A stretch of DNA of 64,000 bases, taken from assembly GCF_022790535.1 (NCBI RefSeq), contig NZ_LOHG01000002.1:33795-97794 (forward strand). The letters run 5' to 3'. Under the pieces are notes generated by a model. It did not search any database. It saw only the letters and a program-made list of their open reading frames with translations, and was not told the DNA's origin. Made by a program: the position numbers and the translations under genes. This document shows, one piece after another, positions 37,301 to 47,670 of this stretch. The DNA is from Pseudomonas maioricensis (GTDB taxonomy: Bacteria; Pseudomonadota; Gammaproteobacteria; Pseudomonadales; Pseudomonadaceae). Numbering within the stretch: the first letter of the stretch is position 1; each line of letters begins with the position of its first letter.

Positions 37301-38980
37301 ATGAAAAACAATCGCCACCCCGCAGACGGCAAGAAGCCGATCACTATCTTCGGTCCGGACTTTCCTTTCGCTTTCGACGACTGGATCGAGCATCCCGCCG
37401 GGCTGGGCAGTATCCCCACAGAAAATCACGGCCAGGAAGTAGCGATCGTTGGCGCCGGGATCGCAGGATTGGTGGCAGCCTATGAGCTGATGAAACTGGG
37501 CCTGAAACCCGTGGTTTACGAAGCATCGAAAATGGGCGGCCGTTTGCGCTCCCAAGCCTTTGAGGGTACTGAAGGCATTATTGCGGAGCTGGGGGGCATG
37601 CGCTTTCCGGTGTCTTCCACCGCGTTCTACCACTACGTCGATAAGCTCGGTCTGGAATCAAAACCGTTTCCCAACCCCCTGACTGCCGCCTCGGGCAGTA
37701 CCGTTATTGATCTCGAAGGCGTTACTTACTACGCGCAGAAACTGTCTGATTTGCCCGCGATGTTTCAGGAAGTAGCCGACGCCTGGGCTGATGCGCTGGA
37801 AGAGGGTTCCGGCTTCAAGGACATTCAGCAAGCCATCCGCGACCGCGATGTGCCGCGCCTCAAAGAACTGTGGAACACCTTGGTTCCGCTGTGGGACGAC
37901 CGTACGTTCTATGACTTCGTCGCCACCTCCAAAGCATTTGCCAAACTGTCGTTCTACCATCGCGAAGTCTTCGGCCAGGTCGGTTTCGGCACCGGCGGCT
38001 GGGATTCGGATTTCCCAAATTCGATGCTGGAAATCTTCAGAGTGGTCATGACCAACTGCGACGATCATCAGCACCTGATCGTCGGCGGGGTAGAGCAAGT
38101 ACCACTGGGTATCTGGCGTCACGTACCGGAGCGCTGCGCCCACTGGCCCGAAGGCACCAGCCTTGCGTCTTTGCATCATGGTGCACCGCGAACCGGAGTG
38201 AAACGTATTGCCCGCGCCGAAGATGGTCTTCTGGCCGTCACCGATAACTGGGGCGACACTCGCCACTACGCCGCCGTATTGACCACCTGCCAGAGCTGGT
38301 TGCTGACCACTCAGATCGAATGTGAAGAATCGTTGTTCTCACAGAAGATGTGGATGGCACTGGACCGTACACGCTACATGCAATCGTCGAAAACCTTCGT
38401 GATGGTCGACCGTCCGTTCTGGAAGGATAAAGACCCGGACACCGGCCGCGACCTGATGAGCATGACGCTTACGGATCGCCTGACCCGCGGCACTTATCTG
38501 TTTGATAACGGCGACGACAAGCCCGGCGTGATCTGTCTGTCCTACTCGTGGATGAGCGATGCGCTGAAGATGTTGCCGCAGCCCATCGACAAGCGGGTCA
38601 AACTGGCACTCGACGCGCTGAAAAAGATCTACCCTAAAGTCGACATCGCAGCGCGGATCATCGGCGACCCGATTACCGTTTCATGGGAAGCGGACCCGCA
38701 TTTCCTCGGCGCCTTCAAGGGCGCCTTGCCGGGGCATTACCGTTATAACCAGCGCATGTATGCGCACTTCATGCAGCAGGACATGCCGGTGGAGCAGCGT
38801 GGCATGTTCATCGCCGGTGACGACGTATCCTGGACGCCCGCATGGGTTGAAGGCGCCGTACAGACCTCACTGAATGCGGTGTGGGGCATCATGACCCACT
38901 TCGGCGGCAAGACCCACGCCGAGAACCCAGGCCCCGGCGATGTATTCCACGAAATTGGCCCCATCGCCCTCGCCGACTGA
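37301..38980 (+). CDS. davB: L-lysine 2-monooxygenase DavB
   Basis: FAD-dependent enzyme that converts L-lysine with oxygen to 5-aminovaleramide, CO2 and water, the first step of the aminovalerate route. The 559-residue protein has the dinucleotide-binding motif VAIVGAGIAGLVAAYELMKL near residue 45, the family segment GPDFPFAFDDWI, EASKMGGRLRS, ELGGMRFPVS and a C-terminal FIAGDDVSWTPAWVEGAV flavin-contact block. Similar sequences were often named tryptophan 2-monooxygenase; placement beside davA and pqqF, as in P. putida, argues for lysine. ATG chosen six codons inside a longer frame. davA follows 15 bases downstream. Confidence 0.92.
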   Translation: MKNNRHPADGKKPITIFGPDFPFAFDDWIEHPAGLGSIPTENHGQEVAIVGAGIAGLVAAYELMKLGLKPVVYEASKMGGRLRSQAFEGTEGIIAELGGMRFPVSSTAFYHYVDKLGLESKPFPNPLTAASGSTVIDLEGVTYYAQKLSDLPAMFQEVADAWADALEEGSGFKDIQQAIRDRDVPRLKELWNTLVPLWDDRTFYDFVATSKAFAKLSFYHREVFGQVGFGTGGWDSDFPNSMLEIFRVVMTNCDDHQHLIVGGVEQVPLGIWRHVPERCAHWPEGTSLASLHHGAPRTGVKRIARAEDGLLAVTDNWGDTRHYAAVLTTCQSWLLTTQIECEESLFSQKMWMALDRTRYMQSSKTFVMVDRPFWKDKDPDTGRDLMSMTLTDRLTRGTYLFDNGDDKPGVICLSYSWMSDALKMLPQPIDKRVKLALDALKKIYPKVDIAARIIGDPITVSWEADPHFLGAFKGALPGHYRYNQRMYAHFMQQDMPVEQRGMFIAGDDVSWTPAWVEGAVQTSLNAVWGIMTHFGGKTHAENPGPGDVFHEIGPIALAD

Positions 38981-38995
38981 ACAAGAGGCTCGACC

Positions 38996-39796
38996 ATGCG
39001 CATCGCCGTTTACCAATGCCCGCCATTGCCACTGGATATCGGCGGCAACCTGCAACGTCTGGATGATCAGGCTCGGGAGGCGGCGGCCATTGGGGCAGAG
39101 CTACTGGTGTGCCCGGAGATGTTCCTCACCGGTTACAACATTGGTGCAGAGGCAGCACGCGCATTGGCGCAGCCCAGCGATGGCTTTGCGGCGGGTGATA
39201 TTGCCGCGATCGCCAAGGGTTACGGTATTGCGATCCTTTACGGGTATCCAGAGTTGGGTGCTGACGACCTGATCTACAACTCGGTGCAACTGATCGACGG
39301 CCACGGCAAGACCCTCTGCAACTATCGCAAGACGCATCTTTACGGCGAACTGGACAAGGCGATGTTCAGCCCCGGCGAGGACCGCTTCCCGATTGTCGAG
39401 CTGGACGGCTGGCGATTGGGCTTTCTGATCTGTTACGACGTGGAGTTTCCGGAAAACACCCGACGCCTGGCTCTGGAAGGTGCCGAGTTGATCCTTGTGC
39501 CAACGGCCAACATGGCACCTTATGATTTTGTCGCCGAAGTGACTGTGCGTGCGCGGGCTTACGAGAATCAGTGCTACGTGGTTTACGCCAACTACTGTGG
39601 CAGCGAAGGCGACATTCATTACTGCGGACTAAGCAGCCTCTGCGCCCCGGACGGCAGCCGCATGGCCGTGGCGCAACAGGATGAAGTGCTGATCTGGGGC
39701 ACGCTGGATCGACAGGTGATGGAGCAGTCGCGGTCGATCAATACCTACTTCAAGGATCGGCGGCCGGGGTTGTATCTGGGGTTGGGCGAAGGCTGA
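38996..39796 (+). CDS. davA: 5-aminopentanamidase DavA (nitrilase superfamily)
   Basis: Amidohydrolase that turns 5-aminovaleramide into 5-aminovalerate and ammonia, the second step of lysine catabolism. The 266-residue carbon-nitrogen hydrolase shows the Glu-Lys-Cys triad: Glu in LVCPEMFLTGYN, Lys in YRKTHLYGELD, and Cys in GFLICYDVEFPE. Co-transcribed with davB. The product 5-aminovalerate would next be handled by davT/davD-type enzymes, which are not in this window. Confidence 0.94.
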   Translation: MRIAVYQCPPLPLDIGGNLQRLDDQAREAAAIGAELLVCPEMFLTGYNIGAEAARALAQPSDGFAAGDIAAIAKGYGIAILYGYPELGADDLIYNSVQLIDGHGKTLCNYRKTHLYGELDKAMFSPGEDRFPIVELDGWRLGFLICYDVEFPENTRRLALEGAELILVPTANMAPYDFVAEVTVRARAYENQCYVVYANYCGSEGDIHYCGLSSLCAPDGSRMAVAQQDEVLIWGTLDRQVMEQSRSINTYFKDRRPGLYLGLGEG

Positions 39797-39842
39797 CAGC
39801 AGGCCTTGTCGGAGATACAAACAGCAAATGGAAATGCACTTC

Positions 39843-39916
39843 CTGTAGGAGCTGCCGAAGGCTGCGAAGCATTTGTCCTGAAACACAGCCATCGCAGCCT
39901 TCGGCAGCTCCTACAG
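39843..39916. repeat. REPIN-type inverted repeat, family A (copy 4)
   Basis: The same CTGTAGGAGCTGCCGAAGGC arms facing each other, between davA and pqqF, separating the two operons. Confidence 0.92.
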
Positions 39917-39999
39917 GCCGACTGTTTGCCGCGAGACCGCGCGATGCCATAAACAAGTAATTCCGCTAGCATGACCCGATCACGTCACCCGGAATACCC

Positions 40000-42276
40000 A
40001 TGCCTGCCTCCCCCACCACCGAATACCTGACCCTCGCCAACGGCCTGAACGTCGTGCTGTGCCATGCGCCACGGCTCAAGCGCTGCGCCGCTTCGTTGCG
40101 GGTGGCGGCGGGGAGTCATGATGTATCAACGGCATGGCCGGGGCTTGCGCACTTTCTGGAACATCTGTTCTTTCTCGGCACCGAGCAGTTTGCCGGGGAC
40201 GAAAAGCTCATGGCCTTCGTCCAGCGTCACGGCGGGCAAATCAATGCCAGCACCTGTGAGCGCACCACCGATTTTTTCTTCGAACTGCCAGAACCGGTCT
40301 TCGCCCAAGGCCTGGAACGCCTGTGCGACATGCTCGCTCACCCGCGGATGACCATGGCCGATCAACTCCGCGAGCGCGAAGTGCTGCATGCCGAGTTCAT
40401 CGCCTGGTCGCGCGACGCAACATCGCGTCAGCAAATACAGTTGCTGGAGCACGTATCGGCCCACCACCCTCTACGCGCCTTTCATGCAGGCAATCGCTAC
40501 AGTTTGCCGGTGCCGCGTCCGGCGTTTCAGCTGGCGTTGCAGGATTTTTATCAGCGGTTTTATCAGGCAGGGCAAATGATCTTGTGCCTGACGGGCCCTC
40601 AGTCGCTGGAGGAGCTAAAACGGCTGGCAACGACGTACGGCTCGGGCTTCGCCAGTGGCGTAAAGGTTGCGCAAGATCAGCCGCCGAAGCTGGTTGATGA
40701 TGAACACCGGATACTTGTCAGTGCCAATCAGCAACTGCTTGTGGCCTGTGAGGATTTACCTGAGGGAGCAGACGAGGCCGCTGCATTTTTGTGTCATTGC
40801 CTGAATGGCAGCCGGGCGGAGGGCGTGGTTGATGCGTTGAAGGCGGAAGTGGTTTATCAGTTTGCTGGTCAGATTTTGATCAAGGTCGACGCAATCGCGA
40901 GCAAGCTCACTCCTACAGATGAATCACCGTTTCCTGTAGGAGTGAGCTTGCTCGCGATGGCGTCGGCACTGACACAAAACCTCAAAACCCATTGGCCAAC
41001 CCTGCGCGACGACTACAACCGCCTTCAGCAACGACAACTGGATGTCAGCGGCCCACTGGAACTGGCGCACCACCACGCCCGCAACTTGCCGCAAGGCTTG
41101 TCCGGGCAAGGCTGCACAGCGCTGATCGCATTGCTTGAGCAGATTCAACCAGGCACACACACCTCAGAAATCCACTGGCAATTCCCGAAACCCAACCCGT
41201 TCCTGACCGTACCGAGTAACGGCTACGAAGGAGCGCTTTATCTGCGCTGGCATCTACCGTCCCCACAACCCACGCTGTGGCGAATGTTTGATCAGAGCTT
41301 TAAATCCCTGGCGCAGGATGCGAAGCAAGCAGGCGTCAATCTTGAGTTCAGTGCGTACGGCCATTACTGGCAACTCAAGCTCAGCGGCCTCGACGCACCG
41401 ATGCCCGAAATCCTCAAGCATGCGTTACAAAAACTCAGCGCTCCAGAAGATGCAGACCTGGCGCGCTTGGGCCAACCGAGCGATGAAGCTGCCCTGATTC
41501 CAATCCGGCAGTTGCTCAAAACCCTGCCCGATTGCTATCTGAATGCCGCGCCCGCTGACGAGATCAGCGATGTTCAGACCTTCTGGTCAGCAACGCAGTG
41601 GATCAGCTTCACGTCAGGCGTTGCACAAGGAACGCTCCCTGCGCTGAACAGCGTCTTACGCAGTACGCCGGGCCAGCGAAACGAGCAGACACTGCGAGCG
41701 CCAGCGCTGGCACCGGGTAAACACTGGCAAGCCGGCGCACCGCCGTCCTCAGAAAGCGCCGTGCTGTTGTTCTGCCCCACGCCCTCTTCTTCCATCGCCG
41801 ACGAAGCTGCATGGCGATTACTGGCTCATCTGGCACAAGGTCCGTTCTACCAACGCCTAAGGGTCGAGTTGCAATTGGGCTATGCGGTTTTCAGCGGCTT
41901 GCGGCAAATCGCCGGACAAACGGGAATACTCTTCGGCGTCCAGTCGCCTAATACCTCAGTGCCGCAGCTGATCGAGCACATCGAACAGTTCCTGAACGAT
42001 TTACCTCAGTGGCTAAATAGCGCCGACCTTGCCGTTCAGACTGAAGCATTGATCGCGCAGCTGGACGTCAACGTCATGCAAACCCCGCAAGCAGCCGAGT
42101 TGCACTGGCAAGCGCATCTGGCTGGCCGTGACGAACAGTTCCTGTCCGCACTGCATGAAACATTACGAAACCTCGACAGGCACACTTTGTTGCAGGCCGC
42201 TGCTAGCCTTCAACAAACAGTGGGCGGCTGGCTCTGCCTGACAAACAGCCCGCAAAACCCTTGGCACGCAGCTTGA
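40000..42276 (+). CDS. pqqF: PqqF, M16-family zinc protease of PQQ biosynthesis
   Basis: A 758-residue insulinase-like (M16) metalloprotease thought to help release the crosslinked Glu-Tyr unit from the PqqA peptide. The inverted zinc motif HFLEH lies at residues 51-55, with the downstream glutamate region REREVLHAEFIAW. The N-terminal catalytic half and the inactive C-terminal half are both present. Residues about 299-320 are encoded by a REP hairpin inserted in frame, lying between the HFLEH-containing domain and the next. The gene is plus-strand, just upstream of pqqA, as in other pseudomonads. Confidence 0.92.
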   Translation: MPASPTTEYLTLANGLNVVLCHAPRLKRCAASLRVAAGSHDVSTAWPGLAHFLEHLFFLGTEQFAGDEKLMAFVQRHGGQINASTCERTTDFFFELPEPVFAQGLERLCDMLAHPRMTMADQLREREVLHAEFIAWSRDATSRQQIQLLEHVSAHHPLRAFHAGNRYSLPVPRPAFQLALQDFYQRFYQAGQMILCLTGPQSLEELKRLATTYGSGFASGVKVAQDQPPKLVDDEHRILVSANQQLLVACEDLPEGADEAAAFLCHCLNGSRAEGVVDALKAEVVYQFAGQILIKVDAIASKLTPTDESPFPVGVSLLAMASALTQNLKTHWPTLRDDYNRLQQRQLDVSGPLELAHHHARNLPQGLSGQGCTALIALLEQIQPGTHTSEIHWQFPKPNPFLTVPSNGYEGALYLRWHLPSPQPTLWRMFDQSFKSLAQDAKQAGVNLEFSAYGHYWQLKLSGLDAPMPEILKHALQKLSAPEDADLARLGQPSDEAALIPIRQLLKTLPDCYLNAAPADEISDVQTFWSATQWISFTSGVAQGTLPALNSVLRSTPGQRNEQTLRAPALAPGKHWQAGAPPSSESAVLLFCPTPSSSIADEAAWRLLAHLAQGPFYQRLRVELQLGYAVFSGLRQIAGQTGILFGVQSPNTSVPQLIEHIEQFLNDLPQWLNSADLAVQTEALIAQLDVNVMQTPQAAELHWQAHLAGRDEQFLSALHETLRNLDRHTLLQAAASLQQTVGGWLCLTNSPQNPWHAA
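40894..40958. repeat. REP hairpin (family B) inside the pqqF coding region
   Basis: Perfect 25-base inverted arms (40894-40918 and 40934-40958; right arm CTGTAGGAGTGAGCTTGCTC...) around a 15-base loop. The same arm pair occurs intergenically at 56984-57098 and 62040-62149. Here it is read through in frame as residues about 299-320. Confidence 0.93.
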
Positions 42277-42429
42277 TCGTTACCAAAGCTGCAAAAGCTT
42301 TGTTCACGAATCCGACAGCCAGAATTTGTTAAATTAAGTAACATAGCTTCCTAACCATCGAACGTATGCCTTCGCAGGTGTACTAACGATTTACCACCCA
42401 CCGCTGCAATCACCCAGAAGGAGTCTCTT

Positions 42430-42501
42430 ATGTGGACTAAACCTGCTTACACTGATCTGCGTATCGGTTTCGAAGTCACCATGTACTTCGCAAGCCGTTG
42501 A
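42430..42501 (+). CDS. pqqA: PQQ precursor peptide PqqA
   Basis: A 23-residue ribosomal peptide (starts [16 protein letters not shown], ends MYFASR). Glu15 and Tyr19 of the EVTMY core are the residues that are crosslinked by PqqE and become the PQQ skeleton. It is preceded by a strong AGAAGGAG ribosome-binding site and followed at once by a terminator-like hairpin, so it can be made in excess over pqqB-E. Confidence 0.96.
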   Translation: MWTKPAYTDLRIGFEVTMYFASR

Positions 42502-42514
42502 TTACAACGCGGTG

Positions 42515-42545
42515 CAAAGCCTCGGTTCGCCGGGGCTTTTTTTAT
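42515..42545 (+). terminator. Terminator/attenuator between pqqA and pqqB
   Basis: AAAGCCTCGG and CCGGGGCTTT pair with one wobble around a TTCG loop, followed by seven T residues, 14 bases after the pqqA stop. Partial termination here would give high pqqA message and lower pqqBCDE message. Confidence 0.85.
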
Positions 42546-42598
42546 TGATAAGTCGTCTTTTTTCTTGAAGTTTTTCATGCCTCGCCCATGGAGCTGAC

Positions 42599-43510
42599 AT
42601 GTACATCCAGATTCTAGGTTCCGCTGCTGGCGGCGGCTTCCCACAGTGGAACTGCAATTGCGTGAACTGCGCAGGTTTCCGCGACGGTAGCCTGCGGGCC
42701 CATGCCCGGACTCAATCGTCCATCGCGCTGTCCGATGATGGCGTTAACTGGGTACTGTGCAACGCTTCTCCAGACATCCGCGCACAGCTGGCCGGTTTTG
42801 GCCCGATGCAACCAGGCCGAGCCCTGCGCGACACCGGGATCAGCGCGATCATTCTCATGGACAGCCAGATCGATCACACCACCGGCTTGCTCAGCCTGCG
42901 CGAAGGCTGCCCGCATCAAGTCTGGTGTACCGATATGGTTCACGAAGACCTGAGCACCGGCTTTCCGCTGTTCAACATGCTCAAGCACTGGAACGGCGGC
43001 CTGGTCTGGAACAGGATAGAACTCGAAGGCAGCTTTGTGATTCCTGCCTGCTCTAACCTGCGCTTCACGCCATTCCCGTTGCGCAGCGCCGCTCCGCCCT
43101 ACTCGCCACACCGTTTTGATCCGCACCCTGGCGACAACATCGGCTTGATGGTTGAAGACCTCAAGACCGGCGGCAAGCTGTTCTACGCACCAGGGCTGGG
43201 CAAAGTCGATGACGCGCTGATGGAGAAAATGGTCGCTGCCGACTGCCTGCTGGTAGACGGCACGATGTGGGACGACGACGAGATGCAGCGCCGCGGCGTA
43301 GGCACGCGTACGGGCACGGAAATGGGCCATCTGGCACAAAACGGCCCCGGCGGTATGCTCGAAGTACTTGAGCGCCTGCCAAAGCAGCGCAAAGTGCTTA
43401 TCCACATCAATAACACCAACCCGATCCTCGACGAAGACTCGCCCGAGCGCGCAGAGCTTGCTCGCCGCAATGTCGAAGTGGCGTTTGATGGGATGAGTAT
43501 TGAGTTGTAA
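42599..43510 (+). CDS. pqqB: PqqB, beta-lactamase-fold protein of PQQ biosynthesis
   Basis: A 303-residue metallo-beta-lactamase-fold enzyme, proposed to hydroxylate the tyrosine-derived part of the PQQ intermediate. The N-terminal [18 protein letters not shown] block, the metal-binding [14 protein letters not shown] segment and the late [10 protein letters not shown] and HINNTNPIL segments are all conserved in PqqB. First gene after the pqqA attenuator. Confidence 0.96.
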   Translation: MYIQILGSAAGGGFPQWNCNCVNCAGFRDGSLRAHARTQSSIALSDDGVNWVLCNASPDIRAQLAGFGPMQPGRALRDTGISAIILMDSQIDHTTGLLSLREGCPHQVWCTDMVHEDLSTGFPLFNMLKHWNGGLVWNRIELEGSFVIPACSNLRFTPFPLRSAAPPYSPHRFDPHPGDNIGLMVEDLKTGGKLFYAPGLGKVDDALMEKMVAADCLLVDGTMWDDDEMQRRGVGTRTGTEMGHLAQNGPGGMLEVLERLPKQRKVLIHINNTNPILDEDSPERAELARRNVEVAFDGMSIEL

Positions 43511-43555
43511 GAGCTGTGAACACTCACAGAGTCATGTGTTGTTACAGGAGCCGAC

Positions 43556-44311
43556 ATGAGCGAAGCAACGCCGCTGTCCCCCGCTGAATTCGAACAGGCC
43601 TTGCGGGCCAAAGGCGCGTATTACCACATCCATCACCCGTACCACGTGGCGATGTATGAAGGCCGTGCCACCCGCGAACAGATTCAGGGGTGGGTCGCCA
43701 ACCGCTTCTATTACCAGGTGAACATCCCGCTCAAGGACGCAGCCATTCTGGCCAACTGCCCTGATCGCGAGATTCGTCGTGAGTGGATTCAGCGTCTGCT
43801 GGATCACGATGGAGCGCCCGGTGAAGACGGCGGCATTGAAGCCTGGCTGCGCCTGGGACAAGCCGTTGGTCTGGATCCTGATCAGCTTCGCTCGCAGGAG
43901 CTGGTCCTGCCCGGCGTGCGCTTTGCCGTGGACGCCTATGTCAATTTCGCCCGCCGCGCCAACTGGCAGGAAGCCGCCAGCAGCTCGCTGACCGAGCTGT
44001 TCGCCCCGCAGATCCACCAGTCCCGGCTGGACAGCTGGCCGCAGCATTACCCGTGGATCGATCCGGCTGGCTACGAGTATTTCCGTACCCGGCTGGGCCA
44101 GGCGCGTCGCGATGTAGAACACGGCCTGACGATTACACTGCAGCACTACACCACATACGAAGGCCAGCAGCGCATGCTGGAAATCCTGCAGTTCAAACTC
44201 GACATTTTGTGGAGCATGCTGGACGCCATGAGCATGGCCTACGAGCTGAACCGCCCGCCGTATCACAGCGTGACCGACCAGCGTGTCTGGCATAAGGGGA
44301 TAGCCCTATGA
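43556..44311 (+). CDS. pqqC: Pyrroloquinoline-quinone synthase PqqC
   Basis: Cofactor-free oxidase that catalyses the last step, ring closure and eight-electron oxidation to PQQ. The 251-residue helical bundle shows conserved segments [38 protein letters not shown] and [21 protein letters not shown]. Its stop overlaps the pqqD ATG. Confidence 0.97.
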   Translation: MSEATPLSPAEFEQALRAKGAYYHIHHPYHVAMYEGRATREQIQGWVANRFYYQVNIPLKDAAILANCPDREIRREWIQRLLDHDGAPGEDGGIEAWLRLGQAVGLDPDQLRSQELVLPGVRFAVDAYVNFARRANWQEAASSSLTELFAPQIHQSRLDSWPQHYPWIDPAGYEYFRTRLGQARRDVEHGLTITLQHYTTYEGQQRMLEILQFKLDILWSMLDAMSMAYELNRPPYHSVTDQRVWHKGIAL

Positions 44312-44583
44312 GCTTCGATAGACAACAAGTCCCGAGCTGGCGTCGAGGCTATCGTTACCAGTTCGAACCCGCGCAGAACGGCCATGTGCTGCTCTACCCG
44401 GAAGGCATGATCAAACTCAATGAAAGCGCCAGTGCCATTGGCGGCCTGATCGATGGCAAACGTAGCGTGGCCGCGATTATTGATGCACTGAACGAGCAGT
44501 TCCCAGGCTTTCCCGAGCTCGGCACCGACGTCGAGCAATTCATGGAGGTCGCCCGTGGCGAACACTGGATCGAACTTGCCTGA
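44308..44583 (+). CDS. pqqD: PqqD, PqqA-binding chaperone
   Basis: A 91-residue protein that binds PqqA and presents it to the radical SAM enzyme PqqE. It has the typical [29 protein letters not shown] and [12 protein letters not shown] segments. It overlaps pqqC by four bases and pqqE by 29 bases. Confidence 0.95.
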   Translation: MSFDRQQVPSWRRGYRYQFEPAQNGHVLLYPEGMIKLNESASAIGGLIDGKRSVAAIIDALNEQFPGFPELGTDVEQFMEVARGEHWIELA

Positions 44584-45742
44584 TTCGACACTGATCGACT
44601 CAGCCATCAAGATTCCGCCCAAGCCCGAGGTGGGCCTGCCGTTGTGGCTGCTCGCCGAGCTGACCTATCGCTGTCCGCTGCAATGCCCGTATTGCTCCAA
44701 TCCTCTGGACTTCGCCAAACAGGGCCAGGAACTGACCACCGAACAGTGGTTCAAGGTCATGGCCGAAGCGCGGCAAATGGGTGCGGCGCAGATCGGTTTC
44801 TCAGGCGGCGAACCGCTGGTGCGTCAGGACCTGGCAGAACTGATCCGTGAAGCCCGTCGTCTGGGTTATTACACCAATCTGATTACGTCGGGCATTGGTC
44901 TCACCGAACAGAAAATCATCGACTTCAAAGAAGCCGGTCTCGACCACATCCAGATCAGCTTCCAGGCCAGTGACGAGCAAGTGAACAACATGCTCGCGGG
45001 CTCGAAAAAAGCCTTCGCGCAAAAGCTAGAGATGGCCCGTGCGGTCAAAAAGCACGGCTATCCGATGGTGCTGAACTTCGTTACCCACCGGCACAACATC
45101 GACAAGATCGATAAAATCATCGAGCTTTGTATCGCCCTCGAAGCTGATTTCGTCGAGCTGGCGACATGTCAGTTCTACGGCTGGGCACACCTGAACCGCC
45201 AGGGCTTGCTGCCCACCAAGGATCAACTGGTTCGCGCCGAGCGGGTCACCAACGAATACCGCGACAAACTGGCTGCGGAGAATCATCCGTGCAAGTTGAT
45301 CTTCGTGACCCCGGACTACTACGAAGAACGTCCGAAAGCCTGCATGAACGGCTGGGGCAGCATCTTTCTGACCGTGACCCCGGACGGTACGGCGCTACCC
45401 TGCCACGGCGCGCGGCAGATGCCGGTGCAGTTCCCCAACGTGCGTGACCACACGATGCAGCACATCTGGTACGACTCATTCGGTTTCAACCGCTTCCGGG
45501 GTTACGACTGGATGCCCGAACCGTGCCGCTCATGCGACGAAAAAGAGAAGGATTTCGGCGGCTGCCGTTGTCAGGCATTCATGCTCACCGGCGATGCCGC
45601 CAATGCCGATCCGGTGTGCAGTAAATCGCCTCATCACGGGATGATTGTGCAGGCTCGAAAAGAAGCCGAATATGCTACCCAAACAATTGAGCAGCTGGCC
45701 TTTCGCAATGACAGAAACTCGCGCCTCATCGCCAAATCCTGA
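44555..45742 (+). CDS. pqqE: PqqE, radical SAM/SPASM peptide crosslinking enzyme
   Basis: Forms the carbon-carbon bond between Glu and Tyr of PqqA. The 395-residue protein shows the radical SAM iron-sulfur motif (CPLQCPYC, about residues 46-53) and the C-terminal SPASM cysteines ([33 protein letters not shown]) that hold auxiliary clusters. The start is a GTG with a GGAGG ribosome-binding site, inside the pqqD coding region. Confidence 0.97.
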   Translation: MANTGSNLPDSTLIDSAIKIPPKPEVGLPLWLLAELTYRCPLQCPYCSNPLDFAKQGQELTTEQWFKVMAEARQMGAAQIGFSGGEPLVRQDLAELIREARRLGYYTNLITSGIGLTEQKIIDFKEAGLDHIQISFQASDEQVNNMLAGSKKAFAQKLEMARAVKKHGYPMVLNFVTHRHNIDKIDKIIELCIALEADFVELATCQFYGWAHLNRQGLLPTKDQLVRAERVTNEYRDKLAAENHPCKLIFVTPDYYEERPKACMNGWGSIFLTVTPDGTALPCHGARQMPVQFPNVRDHTMQHIWYDSFGFNRFRGYDWMPEPCRSCDEKEKDFGGCRCQAFMLTGDAANADPVCSKSPHHGMIVQARKEAEYATQTIEQLAFRNDRNSRLIAKS

Positions 45743-47552
45743 CACATTCACAGCAGCCCAGGCGGTCGTCGCCGGAGTCGACTTCGCCGAGCTGGCAGTC
45801 AGCCCGCTGGGCTTGTTCTGGAATGAATATCGGCCTGAGGATGGCGCAAGCCGCATCTGGCGCTGGTTCGAAGACAACAAGACGTGTCTTACGCCGGAAG
45901 GCTTCAGCGTACGCAGCCGCGTTTATGAGTACGGCGGCGGGTCGTTCTGCCTGACTGAAGATGCGCTGGTGTTCGTCAACGAAAGCGATCAGCAGCTCTA
46001 TCGCCAGCCACTGGTGTTTGATGAGTTCGAGGGAGAAGGTCTGCCTGAAGCCATCACCACCGGCAAAAAACGCTACGGTGATCTGGTGTTCGCCAACGGA
46101 CAGATTCTGGCCGTTGAAGAAGACAAAGACATCCACCAACTGGTCAGCATTGACGTCGCCAATGGCAAGCGTCTGGTGCTGGCCAGAGGTGCGGATTTTT
46201 ACGCATCGCCGACCATGACTGCGGATGGCCAGCGTCTGGCCTGGATTGAATGGCAGAAGCCGCATCAACCCTGGACCAGCACCTTATTGATGAGCAGCAA
46301 GCGTCAGGCTGCGGGAGGCTGGTCCGAACCGCGCTGCCTGGCGGGCGATCGCGAAGAAGAGTCCATCCAGCAAGCGCGTTTCGATGCCACGGGTCGGCTG
46401 TATTGCCTGAGCGACCAAGGGGGTTTCTGGCAGCCGTGCGTGGAAGGCTCGTTCGGCCTGACCCATCTCAAAGCTTCCGACGCCGACCATGCGCCCGCCC
46501 CATGGCAACTGGGCGGGCGCAGTTGGCTGCCATTGCATCATGGCGCCTACCTCGCCACCTGGTCGGAAAATGGTGCCGGCGTGCTGGGCATGCGTGACAC
46601 CCACGGCACGCTGGAGGATTTCAGCGGCGAGTACAGCCGCTTCCGCAGCCTGGCGCTCGACGATCAATACGTTTATTGCATCGCGGCCTCCGCAACGAGC
46701 CCCTCGGCGGTGTTGGCGATCAGTCGTAAAGACCACAGCGTCCAGGTGCTGGCGGGTGGCGTCGCCCCACTGCCGGCTGAACAGATCAGCCGCCCACAAA
46801 CTTTGCGCTACAAGAGTGGGGACGGTGAAGCGCACGGTTATTTCTATCCCGCCATGAATGCTGTCGGCACGCCGCCGCTGGTGGTGTTTGTGCACGGTGG
46901 TCCGACGTCAGCCTGCTACCCGGTGCTTGATCCTAAAATCCAGTACTGGACACAACGCGGCTTTGCCGTGGCCGACCTCAACTACCGCGGCAGCACCGGA
47001 TACGGCCGTGAGTACCGTCAAAGCCTGCACCTCAATTGGGGGGTGGCGGACGTGGAAGATGCCTGCGCAGTGGTCGCGCATCTGGGTGAGCGCGGGTTGA
47101 TCAATCCCGAGCAGGCATTCATTCGTGGTGGCAGTGCAGGGGGTTACACCACGTTATGTGCACTGGCCTTCAAGAAAGTATTCCGCGCGGGTGCCAGCCT
47201 TTACGGCGTCAGTGACCCACTGGCACTGGGCAAAGCCACGCACAAATTCGAAAGCGACTATCTGGATTGGCTGATCGGCGATCCAGAGGAGGACATCGAC
47301 CGCTATCACGCCCGCACGCCGCTGCTGCATGCCGCCGACATTCAGGTGCCGGTGATTTTCTTCCAGGGCGAGCTTGATGCAGTGGTCGTCCCCGAACAAA
47401 CCCGCGCCATGCTGATGGCCCTGAAATCCCGAGGTGTCGTGGCTGAAGGGCATTTTTACGCCGACGAACACCACGGCTTCCGCAAAGCGGTTAATCAGGC
47501 CGATGCGCTGGAAAAAGAGTGGGCGTTTTATCGCAAGGTGATTGATGGTTGA
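45708..47552 (+). CDS. S9-family prolyl oligopeptidase/acylaminoacyl peptidase of the pqq cluster
   Basis: A 614-residue serine peptidase: an N-terminal beta-propeller-like half ([37 protein letters not shown]) and a C-terminal alpha/beta hydrolase. The catalytic serine is in [10 protein letters not shown]; the acid (GELDAVV) and the histidine (DEHHGF) follow in order. The ATG used overlaps pqqE by 35 bases, so it is coupled to the pqq operon. Similar peptidases follow pqqE in several pseudomonads and have been called pqqM or pqqH; a role in precursor trimming alongside PqqF is likely but unproven. No signal peptide is seen. Confidence 0.88.
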   Translation: MTETRASSPNPDTFTAAQAVVAGVDFAELAVSPLGLFWNEYRPEDGASRIWRWFEDNKTCLTPEGFSVRSRVYEYGGGSFCLTEDALVFVNESDQQLYRQPLVFDEFEGEGLPEAITTGKKRYGDLVFANGQILAVEEDKDIHQLVSIDVANGKRLVLARGADFYASPTMTADGQRLAWIEWQKPHQPWTSTLLMSSKRQAAGGWSEPRCLAGDREEESIQQARFDATGRLYCLSDQGGFWQPCVEGSFGLTHLKASDADHAPAPWQLGGRSWLPLHHGAYLATWSENGAGVLGMRDTHGTLEDFSGEYSRFRSLALDDQYVYCIAASATSPSAVLAISRKDHSVQVLAGGVAPLPAEQISRPQTLRYKSGDGEAHGYFYPAMNAVGTPPLVVFVHGGPTSACYPVLDPKIQYWTQRGFAVADLNYRGSTGYGREYRQSLHLNWGVADVEDACAVVAHLGERGLINPEQAFIRGGSAGGYTTLCALAFKKVFRAGASLYGVSDPLALGKATHKFESDYLDWLIGDPEEDIDRYHARTPLLHAADIQVPVIFFQGELDAVVVPEQTRAMLMALKSRGVVAEGHFYADEHHGFRKAVNQADALEKEWAFYRKVIDG

Positions 47553-47582
47553 GCAACGCTGGTAAGCTGCGAACAAAGGACT

Positions 47583-47654
47583 TGTAGGAGCTGCCGAAGG
47601 CTGCGAAGCGTTGATCCTGACATACCGCTATCGCAGCCTTCGGCAGCTCCTACA
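47583..47654. repeat. REPIN-type inverted repeat, family A (copy 5)
   Basis: Facing TGTAGGAGCTGCCGAAGG arms after the S9 peptidase stop, in the gap with the convergent glutathione transferase gene. Confidence 0.92.
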
Positions 47655-47670
47655 GCAAATGCATTCCAAA

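Noticed and set aside
37301..38980. Tryptophan 2-monooxygenase (iaaM) for auxin synthesis
   Set aside because: Family similarity is real, but there is no iaaH amidase; the partner is a DavA nitrilase-type enzyme, and the neighbourhood matches lysine catabolism.
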